In this document: one piece after another, positions 1 to 13,395 of the stretch
Layout: each line of letters starts with the position of its first letter
Position numbering within the stretch: position 1 is the stretch's first letter
Source of the DNA: Sanderia malayensis
Lineage: Eukaryota; Cnidaria; Scyphozoa; Semaeostomeae; Pelagiidae
Direction: 5' to 3'
NCBI GenBank assembly: GCA_013076295.1
Contig: RQOL01000817.1
Location: forward strand, 53,056-117,055
DNA: 64,000 bases
The notes under the pieces: generated by a model
Databases searched by the model: none
Seen by the model: the letters and a program-made list of their open reading frames with translations, nothing else
Told to the model about the DNA's origin: nothing
Position numbers and translations under genes: made by a program

Positions 1-42
1 NNNNNNNNNNNNNNNNNNNNNNNNNNNNNNNNNNNNNNNNNN
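1..42. other. Assembly gap (N)
   Basis: Forty-two N bases open the window, so any feature at the left edge is truncated by missing sequence. Confidence 0.99.
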
Positions 43-289
43 ATCAAACAATAAATAATATATAATAGAGTCAGAAATATATTATAACTTCTAGCATGTA
101 AATTTTGATACTAAATAGTGTTGTAATTTCATAGTGATTTATAGGGAAATGAAAGAAGTTTACTGAATGATCACCGCATTATTTAGTGTGAGAGTCAACC
201 TTTAATTAATGTCCATTTATATCTACTTATGCCTTACCTGATTATTATTCAACTTGACATACCCTCTTTATTTTTACACCAATTCACAG

Positions 290-1473
290 TTCACTCTAAT
301 CTATAGTCCTTGCCATTCTTACTTTAACTATGTGGCATTATTGCAACATCGGAATTCACTCAACACAAGGTTGTTTCCATACGTCCAGAAGACCTCGATT
401 TCATTTTTTCCATGGGGCCATCTTGATATTGTTGCCATAGTTTCAAAAGACAATAGCTTTGACTCGAGCACGCGAAAAACCTTTCAGATTTCGATCGCAC
501 CAATTTCAAGTAAGTGAAGAAATTTTCTAAATGACTTTTCAAAGCTAAAACATTTAAGAAAACAAAGGCAGATTAACTAAAAGAGCCTTAAAAGGAATTT
601 ATAGTTATTAACAAAAAGTTTACACTTATTGTGTACCAATTTTTAACACTACTTACCTTTGTTTACTTCAGCATTTGTTAACCACACCTTACGCGCCCAA
701 TTGCAGATTTGTAAGTATCTTTCCTATCTTAACATTTTCAATCTTTGCCCTTCATATATTAATTCCCACAAATTCCATACTATCAGAATTTCGTAAATTC
801 AGGAATACAACATTTTCTAATCTTCCATAAATCTCCTTCAGCAGCATTTTCCATTTACCTTATACTTATTATACATGCATTTCAACATTTCATTTTAAGA
901 ACATTTCAACATGGCAAATGCAAAGCCAAAGGAAAATAATATTGTAATAACCCTTGGCAAAGAAACCAAAGTAATTATATTAAATACATTAATGTATTTA
1001 TTAGTAAATTTCCCATCTTCATAACTGCTATCAACCATTATTCTTTGCATCCTCTTTTTCTCCTAGGAAATAACATATAGTAGTATATCTACACTAAATA
1101 AAAACTGTGCCGACCAATTCCAAACGTTTCAATTTAGTATTTGCCACAGGGAGAAGAATCCCAACAAATGAAATTGTGTACGTACACCTTTTTACATTGT
1201 ATTTCACATGTTTATGATGCACACTTATACAATGGCATTGCATCTTTTTACAAAATGTTAACAACCTTTAACATATCAATCTTATGTGTGTTAATTTACA
1301 GAACACAAAAAGAGGCTTTTATTAAAATTGGCAAAGGCCAACAAAAAAGAAAGCCCGGCAAGAAGGAGGGTGGGAAGGTGGTCGCCCAAAACCCTTCCCA
1401 CCAACTTACGGCTGAGCAGGCCCAATTGGCATGTGGTGCCAAAAATGTTAAAATCTCATATTTTAATATGTAG
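290..1473 (+). CDS. Small spliced gene of unknown function, 3' end
   Basis: I do not recognise the product. Four exons can be proposed: 290-509, 672-710, 1150-1177 and 1302-1473. Each is bounded by AG and GT dinucleotides in good context (for example CAG at 287-289, GTAAGT at 510 and at 711, GTACGT at 1178). Reading phases agree across all three junctions, and the joined frame stays open to a TAG ending at 1473. The last exon encodes a basic stretch rich in Lys, Gly and Gln. Upstream exons would lie before 290 or in the gap. It sits upstream of the Helitron Rep gene and could be a host gene or cargo of that element. The phase agreement is the only support; no domain is visible. Confidence 0.4.
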
Positions 1474-1491
1474 ATATTGTATATAGTAATA

Positions 1492-1680
1492 CAGTAAAAA
1501 CCTGCATATAAGAACCTCCTATTTGCAACAACCTACCACCCAATATTCCATTTTTCAATATATTTGTTCATAGTCATATTTACATGCTATTATCTTATAG
1601 TTTACCCATTGTTTTTCATTCTTCAAAACCAAAATAGCCTACAAAATAAGATGGAGGATCTTATATGCGGGTTTTTACTG
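1492..1680. mobile_element. Short MITE with about 28-bp terminal inverted repeats
   Basis: The left end CAGTAAAAACCTGCATATAA and the right end, read on the opposite strand, CAGTAAAAACCCGCATATAA match over about 28 bases with few differences. There is no coding capacity between them. The size (189 bp) and symmetric ends fit a non-autonomous DNA transposon. The target-site duplication is not clear. Confidence 0.75.
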
Positions 1681-4094
1681 TTTGTAGATAGTTTGTAAGT
1701 GGTTTTTAGTTAAGTGTTAAATACTTATGTTGTTCCATAGTTTGTAATTATGTAGTTTTATAGTTTGTAGTTCTGTTGTTTGTAGCTTAGTGGCCTTTAT
1801 CATGCATGAATTATTCATACTCATAATAATTTACCTTTTTTCGGCCTAGCAATCAATCTCACAATTTTCCAATATTCATGCATGGTCAATGCTTTTTCCT
1901 GTTTAAATAGTTCCAAATTGAGTTCATCGTAATATTCAGTTCCATTCATATATTATTGTTCTAATTTTAAAACCCACATATTAATTAGACACTTACCACA
2001 CAAAAAACCAAGTAGGGACATCCTTTCCTTTTTCTATCCAGCAATAAGCAACAATAAAATTAAGTAAAACCATTAACCAAACACACAGTTTCAATAATTC
2101 AGAATACTTTCCAGGTTACAGCAATGACAACTCATTGCTTATATCAGGGTCAGCTAGCCCACCAAAACACAGAAGGAGAGCAGATTTCAATTATTCCTAT
2201 GCAACTGCTCTGAATTTGCCTTTTTGTCTTATTTCATAGAAAAACTAGAGTAACAAACTTACCCAAGCCTGCCATGCATGTTGACTATTTTTTATAAAAG
2301 GTTGCATGCTCTCTTCCAATATGTCGAAATTCTATAATTGATAGATAACAATTAAAGTAAAACACACCATAACTCATTATTTTTTGTTTAATAGTGTTTG
2401 ATTGAAAAAATTGACAAAGATCAAATTATATTATTACCATTTATCATATTCCTCCGATTTGATCGGCTCTTTTCGTCGTCAACGCTATCTACCGAGGCTG
2501 AGGCTTCTTTTCCTTTACAATATAATAATAATAATTTCGCAAATAAAATTCTCGCACGTGAGAGATTGTTACAACGTTTCCTTTGTTTCATTTGCCTCTC
2601 TTCTTTTCCTTTGTCTTTTTCTTGCAGGGACAGACGAAACGTGCACACGTGCCTTCCCCATGACGCAACCACTGAGAAATCTACAGTGCTGACGACGCTT
2701 ACACTCCAGACGCTATCGGCCACTTGATGCATCGAAACCCTGCGGTCTCCCCTCTCGAAGTCTATCAACTTGCCCAATTGAACGATAATACATTGTTGAA
2801 AGAATATTAATATTGTTTAACCAACCGTAAATATTCAGTAAAATGAACATAACATAATATTTCAAACATTATAATGTTTCTTATCTTATATCCTATCTCT
2901 TTCAGCCCAACAAGTTTGTCACGTGCTAATCTTCTCCTTCCCACCTTTAAAAGTCAGAAGGACGAAGGGGAAATCCCTTCACACGAGAATTTTCCCTCCT
3001 TTTTTTCACGTGACGCACATAAACCAATCACGGAGGCGATATAGTACAATAGAAATCCCGCCTCCACAATTATAGATTTTGTCTATTTTTAACCGGCCAA
3101 ATTTTCTAAAGGCTATAATTATAGTTAATCTTATTGTTATATTTATCGCTGAGTAAGTACCTACTTTCAATGTGTTTTAGTAACTACAAGCTAGCCCAAT
3201 TATTTATCACTACTTCGTCTCATATGACAAAAATTATTGTTTTTCCTGGTATGCTTTTAATTACAAGAACAGGTCACGTTACGTTTCTGCAGGTATCATT
3301 TCTTTATCAAATATTTTAAGTTTACAACCATTGTGATTTCTCTTTTGTTTCTACCCATAGATTTGAAAGACACAAGGCTAGGTTCGGTAAGAAATTTATT
3401 ATTTGACAACAGTTTTCCTTGCTCATTGATATATTTAACTCTTTAATTGTTTGTTTTTCTTATGAATAAAGGCCCAGCTAAATCTATTTTCTAATAACGG
3501 ACACTTCTCTTTCACAAACTCATTTCGACAAAATAAACTTATTTTTTTGATTTTTTATTTCTCTCTTTCCAAATGAGCCTCTGTACAACAAACTATTTCC
3601 TTAATTCAGTGTTTCCTTCATGGATAATAAGCATATTAACAACAATTTCTCAAATCGTGCTTCAACAAATTATTAAAAACTGCTGCACTCAATTCAACCG
3701 GTCCATTTTTATTTACTCAGGTATTCTGAGCTTTGCCCATTATTCATTTCCTTTTACTACTTATATTTTAACTATGAATTTACTCTATTCCATTTTAGTC
3801 CCTGTTTACCTAACAGAAACGACCACAGTTTAAACGTAAGTATATTCATAAAACATAAATTAGATTGTATAGCAATAATTTCCATTTACTTCTTTACCAA
3901 TTTCTACTCATCATTATGGAACCCTTGAAATATATTATATTTACTTCTTTGTGTTTCAGCTTTACACAAGGCTATAATTATTACCATTGTTGTTGCTATT
4001 AAGACCATTGTCAACAAGCAATAACATTTACAATAATTTGGCCTAATTGTATATCTCATAGTTCATATTTCTCTTTCATACCACAACGTGCACC
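1681..4094. other. Non-coding stretch upstream of the Helitron gene
   Basis: No convincing coding sequence. ORFs of about 110 codons at 2398-2777 overlap on both strands and have no conserved features. CACGTG or CACGTGA motifs occur near 2645, 2920 and 3008. The same motif recurs in the 5' parts of the Helitron copies at 29.85 and 36.5 kb, so part of this stretch may be the 5' region of the autonomous Helitron. Its 5' TC terminus could not be located. Confidence 0.4.
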
Positions 4095-7000
4095 ATGCCG
4101 CGCAAGGCCAAGAGAAGTATAACCGGCACCAGGCGTAGAAATCAAGTGCGGGAGAATATGCAGCATCACAGACAGATCAATCAACAACTTCATCCTCAAC
4201 AGACGGGAAATGCGGATAACCCACTTGCAGCAGTCAACGATCCTCAACAAATGCAGCTCGAAAACCGTCAGCTAGAAGCCCCTGAATATCAGCCATTTCC
4301 AGCACAGTATCCCCTTCCACAGATACAGCTGATGGAGATGGACATGGAACCAGAGCTTCCCATTCTGAACCAAGAGCTTCAAGCAGCAGAACAGCCTGCA
4401 GATATCGAGATGCACGACGCAGTTCCAGTACCTGATGAAAATCAGATACCAGAACCAGTTGAAGATCAGCAAATGCAAGTTGACAACCCTGTCCCCGAGA
4501 ACAATGAAGCTGAAAACCTCATCCCCTTCTCCCCATTACCACACCACTTGAATAAAATGACCGGAACATGCATTCATTGTGGTGCAAAGTACTTCAAAGA
4601 AGAACTTAACTCCCGAAAACAATACAACAAGTGTTGCATGGGACGTTTAATCACTCTGGATCTAATTCAACCACCTCCAAACAGTGTCATGCATTTATAC
4701 ACGGGTGATACTGCCGAATCAAAATATTTCTTAAAGCACTTCCGCCAATACAACTCACTAATGGCCATGCCATCATGGAAGGCTAATATTGTACGCCATG
4801 CCAGAGCTGTACCACCAGTTATCACAATTCACGGAAAGGCATATCACATGACAGGTAATTGATACAATATGATTCCCGTGATTATCAATTAGAAGCTTAC
4901 TGTTCGTTTTTGCTGGCTACAGTTGAGTTTCTATTTCCCTAACTTATGCTTTGCATCATTAACAGGTGTAACAGAAACAGACAGATCCAGAAAATACGCA
5001 GAACTCTACATCATGGATACACAACAAGCATTGCAGGAACGGCAAAATACTGCAACAGAACAACGTCTTGATTTGGACATCGTTGCACTTCTACAGAATG
5101 AATTGATGGCAGTCAATCGATTTGCGCAACATTATCAAAGCATGGGTGAAATATTGGAGGAACAGCGGCAGCAAGCTATTGCAACCAATCAGCCTGTTCC
5201 GACATTCAAAATGATCATAACAGGTCGCCCACAACAAGATCGCAGATACGATAATCCAACTGCCAGAGAAATTGCAGCTATATATACTGTACAAAATGGA
5301 GGTGCACCAAATCCTGATGACAGAGAACTGCAAGTTCAAACAAGACGCGGAGATCTCATGAAGATTTACGCAACCAGTCCAAGTGCTGATCCTCTCACGC
5401 ATCCATTGATGTTCTTTCACGGTGACAGAGGATACAGTTTGGACCTTCAACGATTGCCAACAGCAAACGTACAAGATCGACACCACAACAATCATGACCG
5501 TCGTACCAAACTAACTCTTACCGAATACTATTCATACAGAATCCAGGTCTGGGATGCATTCTCAACCATCCACGTTCCATCACTTCTATTTCAACAGTAT
5601 CTGGTAGATGCATATACGAAAATAGAAGGCAATAAACTGAGCTGGATTATGAACAATCAACGTCAACTTCGTGTTGACACGTATCGAGGCCTGATGGATC
5701 ATTTCCACAGAAGAGCTGAAATCGAAAACCAGATGGCCAGGGCTAACAATCCAAATCAGCCCGTACATATCGACGTTGGCCGTGTTACCATTCTACCGTC
5801 ATCCTTTCCAGGCAGCCAAAGAAACATGTATCAACATTTTCAAGATGCAATGACAATCGTCAGGAAGTATGGCAAGCCAGACATCTTCCTCACAATGACT
5901 GCCAATCCTAAATGGAAGGAGATAGAAGAAAACATTCATCCATATCAGAAGGCCAATGATCGACCAAACATTGTCACAAGAGTATTTCAACTCAAGCTCA
6001 AAGAACTACTCGAAGACATACTACACAACAACATTCTTGGACATGTTACTGCACATGTGTATGTCATAGAATTTCAAAAGAGAGGACTGCCACACGCACA
6101 CATGATTATGTTTCTTTCACAAGCTGATAAACCACGAACACCACAACAGGTAATATTTACATACTCAGATATAGAGATTGTAATAATTCTTACTCATATA
6201 CATAACTATATCTATAACATCAAATGCAGAGCATGTCATGATGGACATGTGCTACAAGCTATTCTGTACGTGATCTCAATAATAGTAGCTAATTATGATC
6301 TTCATTGTCAGGTGGATCAACTCATATCAGCAGAGATACCGGATCCACAGGATGCAAAATATCACAAGTTGGTCCTAAAGCACATGACACATGGACCCTG
6401 TGGAGTTTTAAATCCTCATTGCGTGTGCATGGAAAACAACAAATGCAAAAAGCACTTTCCGAAAGAACAAGTTGCTGAAACTCAAATCAATGTCAACGGC
6501 TATCCTCTCTATGGACGACGCTATCTTCATCCAGTCAATGTACATGATCGCATTTTGGATGATACCTGGGTAGTGCCACACAACAGACACCTACTCATCA
6601 AATATCAGTGTCATATCAACGTGGAAATATGAAGCACTGTAAAAAGTGTCAAGTACATTTTCAAATATATCCACAAAGGACATGATATGGCACATGTTGA
6701 AATTCTTGAAGAAAATCAACAACAAGTACCTCAAGATATTGAACACGACGAGGTGCACCAATACATCAACGCAAGATATATTGGACCACATGAAGCTGTC
6801 TATCGGCTTCTGCCGTTCCCCATGCACGACAAAAGCCACATAGTCAAACGGCTTTCTGTTCATCTGCCATTTGAGCAACAAGTCATCTTTCATGACAATG
6901 ATGACGAACAAAGGCTCAACAACATTGGTGATAGAACAACACTCACAGCATGGTTTGAACTCAACCAGCAAGATCTAGCTGCACGTCAGTACCTCTATCA

Positions 7001-9221
7001 TGAGATACCAGAGCACTATGTCTTCCAGGAGCGTTCCAAAACATGGACAGCCAGACAACGAAGAACAATGCCAATTATTGGTAGAGTAACTCAAGTGCAG
7101 CCTAGACCTTGCGAGCAAAAATTCGCACTAAGACTTTTGCTATTGCATAAACGAGGAGCTACGTCATTTGAAGACCTTCGAACGGTAGAAGGTCATCTAT
7201 GTGACTCCTTCAAAGATGCAGCATTAGCTTTAGGGCTTTTAGAAGATGATGCCGAAATCACACGCTGTTTACACGACGCAGTCATCTTTAATATGCCACA
7301 ACAACTCAGACAGTTGTTTGCCACATTGCTACTCTTTCAAACGCCTTCAGACATAAGAACACTCTTCGACACCTTCAAAGAAGCAATGAGTGAAGATTTT
7401 GTCAGACGTGATCAATTCAACAATCCAGACATAACCTTCCAAGATAGACACATGTATCAATGTCTATATGATATTGACAACAATTTGAAGGTTCATGGTT
7501 TGTCCATCACGAATTACGATCACCTTCCTCAGCTACCGGCCGACTTTGTCATTCCAGAACAAGGTGATTCACAACTTACCATGATGATATTCACTGTAAT
7601 TGTTTAGTCAGTATATGCTTCTATTTATACAAAATTAACTATGGTTTATGTTTTCAGAGGAAGATCACATGGATGTTGAACATGAAAGAGAGCAAGGAGA
7701 ACAAATGCACGCTGCCTTGAATCCAGAACAACGAGTTGTTTACACAGCCATTATTCAAGCAATTGAAGCGGAATCAGAGCAGAACTGTTACTTTCTCGAC
7801 GGACCAGCTGGCACAGGGAAAACATTTCTCTACAACACGTTGGTTCGTGATCTTCATGCATCTGGACACAAAGTTCAGTGTATGGCTTGGTCAGGAATTG
7901 CAGCTACACTGCTTATTGACGGCAGAACATCGCATTCACAATTCCAAATTCCAATACCATTGAAGCTGGAATCAACATGCAATGTTAAGAGACAGAGCCG
8001 AAGAGCACAAATGTTGCATGAAACAACCCTGTTTATATGGGATGAAGCTTCAATGATACCAGCATTGGCATTACAAGCAGTTGACAGACTGCTTCGGGAT
8101 ATCACAAGAGTTGACAAACCATTTGGTGGCAAATTCATGTTACTTGGTGGTGATTTCAGACAAGTTCTACCTGTTGTTCCCAAAGCAGAAAGGGAGAAAA
8201 TCGTATCAGAGAGTCTTAAATCATATCAAATCAGTGATTTGTGGGCACAGTTTCAACAACATCGCCTACACACAAACATGAGAGCTGTTGGAGATGAATC
8301 TTACAGAGAATTCTCAGAATGCCTCCTAAGACTCGGCAACAAACAAGAACCACATGATGCACTTGACAATATCACTTTGCCACATCAAATATGCACATCT
8401 TCGCAAGAGGAAATGCTCAACTTTATATATCCCCAGCCTAATACACCACAGTCCCACCTGATGCTGGATCCGGTAACCATGTCAGAATGTTGTTGTCTTA
8501 CCCCAAAGAATGACTTCTCGCATCAAATCAATGACATCATTCTGGAAAGACTACAGACTCCTGACAAAACATACTACAGCACAGACAGTGTGATAACAGA
8601 GGATCCAGATGAGGAGGCGGCATATCCAATTGAGTTTATCAACAATCTAACTCCTAACGGAATGCCATTACATCGACTTAGACTCAAGGTATAATTTTCT
8701 TATATGTACTAATTATACATTAATTCTGCACTTATTTTAAATAATAATAATGGTCATCCGATGATACACATCGTAATCTCGAACATTCCTTATTTAAGGT
8801 TGGTGCAACAATCATTCTTCTAAAACCAAATCTAAAACCAAAGAAAGGTCTTTGCAATGGCACAAGACTCATTGTACGCCATCTCCGACGTAACGTGATC
8901 ACAGCAGAGATCATCACGAAGGAACACAGAGGCCAGCAGGTCATGATTCCTAGAATAACATTGTCAACACAGGACAGTGAGATGCCGTGCAACATCAAAG
9001 GACGGCAATTTCCAGTCAGACTAGCATACTGCCTTACTATCAACAAGGCACAGGGACAATCTCTCAGGTATGTTGGTTTGTATTTACCTGAGCCCGTGTT
9101 CACACATGGTCAGTTATATGTGGCCATGTCAAGAGCAACATCATTTGACGGGCTCAAAGTATTCCTCCCAGAGGAAACACACATGAAGACAAAAAATATT
9201 GTCTTCCAAGAAGTCCTGTAA
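4095..9221 (+). pseudogene. Helitron Rep-helicase transposase, one internal stop
   Basis: This is the rolling-circle transposase of an autonomous Helitron. Five exons join exactly in frame: 4095-4854, 4966-6149, 6312-7563, 7658-8688 and 8799-9221 (1550 codons). Domains in order: an N-terminal Cys-rich finger (CIHCGAKYF then CCMG, residues about 156-180); the HUH nuclease motif GLPHAHMIMF at about residue 627; the tyrosine motif KYIFKYIHKGHD at about 760; and a Pif1-like SF1B helicase with Walker A GPAGTGKT (about 1113), Walker B WDEAS (about 1193), GGDFRQVLPV and the late motif YVAMSRATSFDGLKV. A TGA at 6630-6632 interrupts the frame between the HUH and tyrosine motifs; both sides are otherwise open and in the same frame. 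The copy is therefore young but probably inactive unless the stop is an assembly error or is bypassed. The introns are short; the one at 6150-6311 is a multiple of three and is itself open. Confidence 0.93.
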
Positions 9222-11960
9222 AGGTCTTCACAAACCACAGAGCATAAATCGCGTTGCTCTCAAGGGCGTCTACCAAAATACACACACACCAAACACGAGG
9301 GCTCAGATTGTGGTTCTACCGGATCGGCTTTGTTGCACTTTATAGTGTGATGAACATTCATTTCTGGTTTGCCACGCCACTCCAGTCAATAAGATCCACC
9401 AAGAACAATCCGGACACTTTCACAACACTCCAGTGTCCGGGGGTGTTTATCAACAACAACACGATCTGGGTCCTGCGTAGCATCTGTATCAAAAGAGATA
9501 TGCTTTGCCATGCTCTCCGATATTGCCTATGGGAGTATGGCTTTCCTTTTCTCTGTGAAAACTGCAATCTGTCCATTGACAATAGTTTTTTCGGATAAGA
9601 AATTGCATACAACATTAAGATTACCCCTCTCTCATCCCAATAACTAATGATAACTAATGCACTTACTAAATTAACTCTTGAATATGTAGTATTACATATT
9701 CCAAATTAAATTGCAGTTTTCATGAACACCAAGGAAACCTCGAACAAAGGTTACCCATTGAAGTTGGTGTTCGAGCTTTAAACTAATGTAACCGGCAATC
9801 TTCTTTTTTTACTATGACCAAACTTAATCGTGAGAACGCACAAAGCATCGAGAGAACAGATATCTGTGTCGTTGATTTGTGCCACGCGGGTGTGAACTTG
9901 ATATTGAACAATGCTGTCAACATCGCTGGACATTCCACAAATTGAGACTAATGAAGACATTAATACAATCTACATACGGGACCAATGATCTCTCATTCAT
10001 CTTCACCATCCATTGATAACTGTTAAGAATAATAATTAATTGATTACTATTTTTTTTACTAATGTATCATATACAAAAAAGTGCAGGATTAATCTACTCT
10101 CTGTTTTAGTATCTAATGACCTTCATCAATGTTAATTTTTAATGAGATGCATTTCTGTAGTTTATCTTAACCAATGATAGCAGTTTATTGGACATTTAAA
10201 CGAGGCCATTATATTACATTTAAAAAGACTGTGGCCTCAATTCCATCAATGGCACCGCTAACTTTTGAAATGCCTTATTATGAAATATGAATTTGATTCA
10301 TGAAACAGCTTATAACTTTTCCATCACAAAAAATTATCAAGAGGACAACTTTAAGTTTGAAAACTATCTCCAGATTTACAGAGAGCATTTTCAATGTGTC
10401 TTACAGGTAGGTGAATACATTTAGATATCATATTTAACTCATTTGCAATTCAATCACCAGCTTAATTTTGGTTAGGCCATCCAAACTTCACTGATTGCCC
10501 CAACACATGACACAACAGTTCCTTCGGTTAGGCCATGCAAACCTCAACAACTGTTTTACAACTTTACAGTTTCGCTGTTTCAAAAATAAATTTCTGGTGC
10601 CCTGACTATATGTGCCTATGAGTACAAGCTTTGACTCAAAATAATTCTTCCAGTTTTTGCCACTTTATGGATTCCTTTGTGTTCATTGGCTGGCTCTATG
10701 TGTTACATACATCAACATCTTGAAACTAAAGTTTTTTCCCAATAGCAATGATGAATGACCTAAAATCATCTTAAAAGGCTTTTCCTGTTTAGTTTCATTG
10801 TTGTATGTCAAGGAAACTTACTGTAATGATGTTTACAGTAATAATTGTATTAAGCTCTTCTAGGAAAACTAACCTGATGTTACATACACACACTGTAAGG
10901 TCATCTAATTAATAATATCATGCATTACATGAAACACTTAACAATTGACATTTACCAACCTCTTAATGCCACAAGTGCATAAAGCCAATGAAAATATATT
11001 ACAACAACATGAAAGTTTTATTCCACTAATTGATAAACAATCTCTATCTACCTCTTTCTATTAGACATCAAGCTATGTAGGAAACAAAGATAATTTTCAC
11101 ACATTTGGAATTTCAAACATGTTTTTCAAGTAATCCACAAAGGGAATCAATCAATACGGCTTCACAACTATCATATTGTTCTATTGTCCTGTATATTTGG
11201 CACTATTAATTATTCTTTTTTCCATATCACTTAGTGAAACAAATCCTGAAGTGATGAACCAAAGCTGTCAATGTCACTAATATTTGCTATTTACACCATG
11301 CAATTGTCAAATGGCTCAAACAAACGTTTACTACAACATATATGAAAAGTCAATGGAATCCTTAACAAAGTCATGGAAAGAGAATTCGGTCTAGGTAAGT
11401 TTCAATCACATTTTAATTCCACTAGCCTTTTGTGACAGGCTGTTGCCTCATATAATTGACTGAAATGGGAAACTGCTAAAATGACAATGTATTACCTACA
11501 TCATTGTGATTCAAATGAAATTCTGCCCAATATCAAACCTCATCTGTTTACCTATGTATATTAGTCAAATTTAAGTTAACTTACGATTTACATTAATTAG
11601 CTTTTCACTAACCTTTCACCAAAAGTATTGTGTTTTCAGAGGTTTATTGCCACCATATGATCATTTTGCCTGTCCACCAATACGAGGCTACATTTCTCAA
11701 AGCGAGGCTAATCTGTCAATCTCTATTCATACACCCTCAAAAATGTTCTGTACTACTGGAAGCAAAAGTGAATAGAACACGCGCATGTGTACCAACCAGT
11801 TAACTAATCTCAACACAGACTATCATGCGAGTGCAGCAAACCAATCAATTGGACGGGGGCCTGAGCGCTAGAGCGAATGCAGCGCACGAAGTGCGGCCAA
11901 CCAGATTAAGCTTTTTTACTTGAAGGCTGGGGCGACGAGCGAAGCGAGTGATGACCCTAG
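9222..11960 (+). mobile_element. Helitron 3' region and CTAG terminus
   Basis: No recognisable gene in this stretch; ORFs of up to 115 codons at 9254-9615 overlap on both strands without features. The last 90 bases carry the hairpin GCGCACGAAGTGCGG, then a T-rich tract, then GGGGCGACGAGCGAAGCGAG and finally CTAG at 11957-11960 followed by T. Two other copies (ends at 31736 and 35393) share this end and diverge immediately after CTAG-T. That is how Helitrons, which insert between A and T, define their 3' border. This end and the Rep gene upstream very probably belong to one element. Confidence 0.8.
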
Positions 11961-11984
11961 TCTTTCTTTTCCCTTGAATTAATA

Positions 11985-12366
11985 TACCGTATTCCTCGAT
12001 TAAACGTATTTCGGGCGTTTATTAATCTCGGCACTTTTTGGGGGGCGCCTAATCGAGAGGGTATTATTCGAAGGGGGCGTTTATTAGGAAGTACAAAATC
12101 ATAGCCTCTGTCAATGTGTCCAAAAAACAATAAAATGGTTTAGCTGTGCCTTGTCTTAATCGAGCAACAACGCAGGAAATAAAAGTCCCTGATAATCCCT
12201 GAATTTGAAACAATGGTTTTTGATACCCCAATACACTACACCAACTTGAAAAAATTGTTGTGTGGGAGCGTTTAATCGAGGCGGCATTTATTTCAAAAGT
12301 TAGCACCATGGCTTTTAATCAAGGGGGCATATAATCGAGGGGGCATTTATTCGAGGAAATACGGTA
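11985..12366. mobile_element. Palindromic MITE, TACCGTATT family
   Basis: The left end TACCGTATTCCTCGATTAAA and the right end, read on the other strand, TTACCGTATTTCCTCGAATA are inverted copies. The interior repeats GGGGGC/CATTTATTCGAGG-type modules in both directions. Length is about 380 bp and there is no coding capacity. It lies 25 bp beyond the Helitron terminus, so the two insertions are nearly adjacent. Confidence 0.8.
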
Positions 12367-12429
12367 ACCTCTGATCTTCTTGCCTTGATGACATTATGAC
12401 ACTGTACATTGATATCCACATAATTTTCA

Positions 12430-13395
12430 CAACTCCATTCTCAACAACATTATCTGGTGGTTGTTGATGCCACTTATCGGATGCCTCAAGCAGGTGAATA
12501 TTGTTATTCGATTATATTCTTCAGGCAACAAATATGTTTGAGGATCATTCAATTTTTTTCAGCCTGATTTCACTTAAATCTGTATTGTCGTTGCAAAGAT
12601 GCTTGCAACTCCACGACAAAGCCATTATGGTTAGTTTCTATACATAATGGCAACAATTTGTTTCATATCATGCACTGCACAACGATTTTTTCAATAATAA
12701 TGAAAGTGCAGCATTTGATTACTTTCATTTTCTTATTCAGTATTAGCTCTCAGAAATTGCCGAAGGGCATACTTACTCCTCGAGTAGTACAATGTTTGGA
12801 TCTGGTCAAACTACCCCTCAGCAGAGTATTCAAAGCTATGGGTAATTGATTTCAACTAATGTGGTATGTTTTTAATAAGGGCTTGCTTTTACTAATTAGA
12901 TTTTCCATAGCTAGTTGAATTTTCTACAGAGGGTCGGCATTGACGTAAATAGCTCATGCTAAATAGGGTCACAAACTGATAATAAGAAGGTGTAGCTATG
13001 ATATAATGGAAACAACCTTTTTTCTGAGGACAACATCATTACTTCAAAAAGATAAAATTTCACAGAAGAAACGCATTTGAATGAATTTTTGTCGCAATTT
13101 TGTAATGAAGAGCTGGAACAATATATTGTTGAGCGCATTAGACAACTACGCAGATATCGAGAGGTAGCTGGAACACAGAGGTTATCATTGCACATGTGTG
13201 TATTGATACAGAGGTGAGCAAAAATATACCGTTTTTTTTCGTTTCTTTGTTATATTTTAAAATTTATAAGTATTGTTGTTAATAACTTCAAATATTTGTT
13301 TATATGCAGATTGTGGCATTTATCATTCATAAGGAAGATAGTGTCCCATTAATGTTTGCGAGAAGGATCTTAAATGAAGACCCACTTTATTCTTG
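12430..13395 (+). other. Possible exons of an unrecognised gene
   Basis: Several short open stretches are bounded by splice-like signals: one ending at a CAG-GTGAAT near 12491, one near 12563-12630, one starting after TTATTCAG near 12741 and ending before GTAATTG at 12842, and one from about 13071 to 13212 ending before GTGAGC. The last is the most protein-like, with a charged stretch around EELEQYIVERIRQLRRY. Phases do not all agree, so this is tentative. No family is recognised. Confidence 0.22.

Noticed and set aside
9254..9615. ORFs of 114 (+) and 85 (-) codons just after the Helitron gene
   Set aside because: They overlap on opposite strands, show no motif and lie in the Helitron 3' region.
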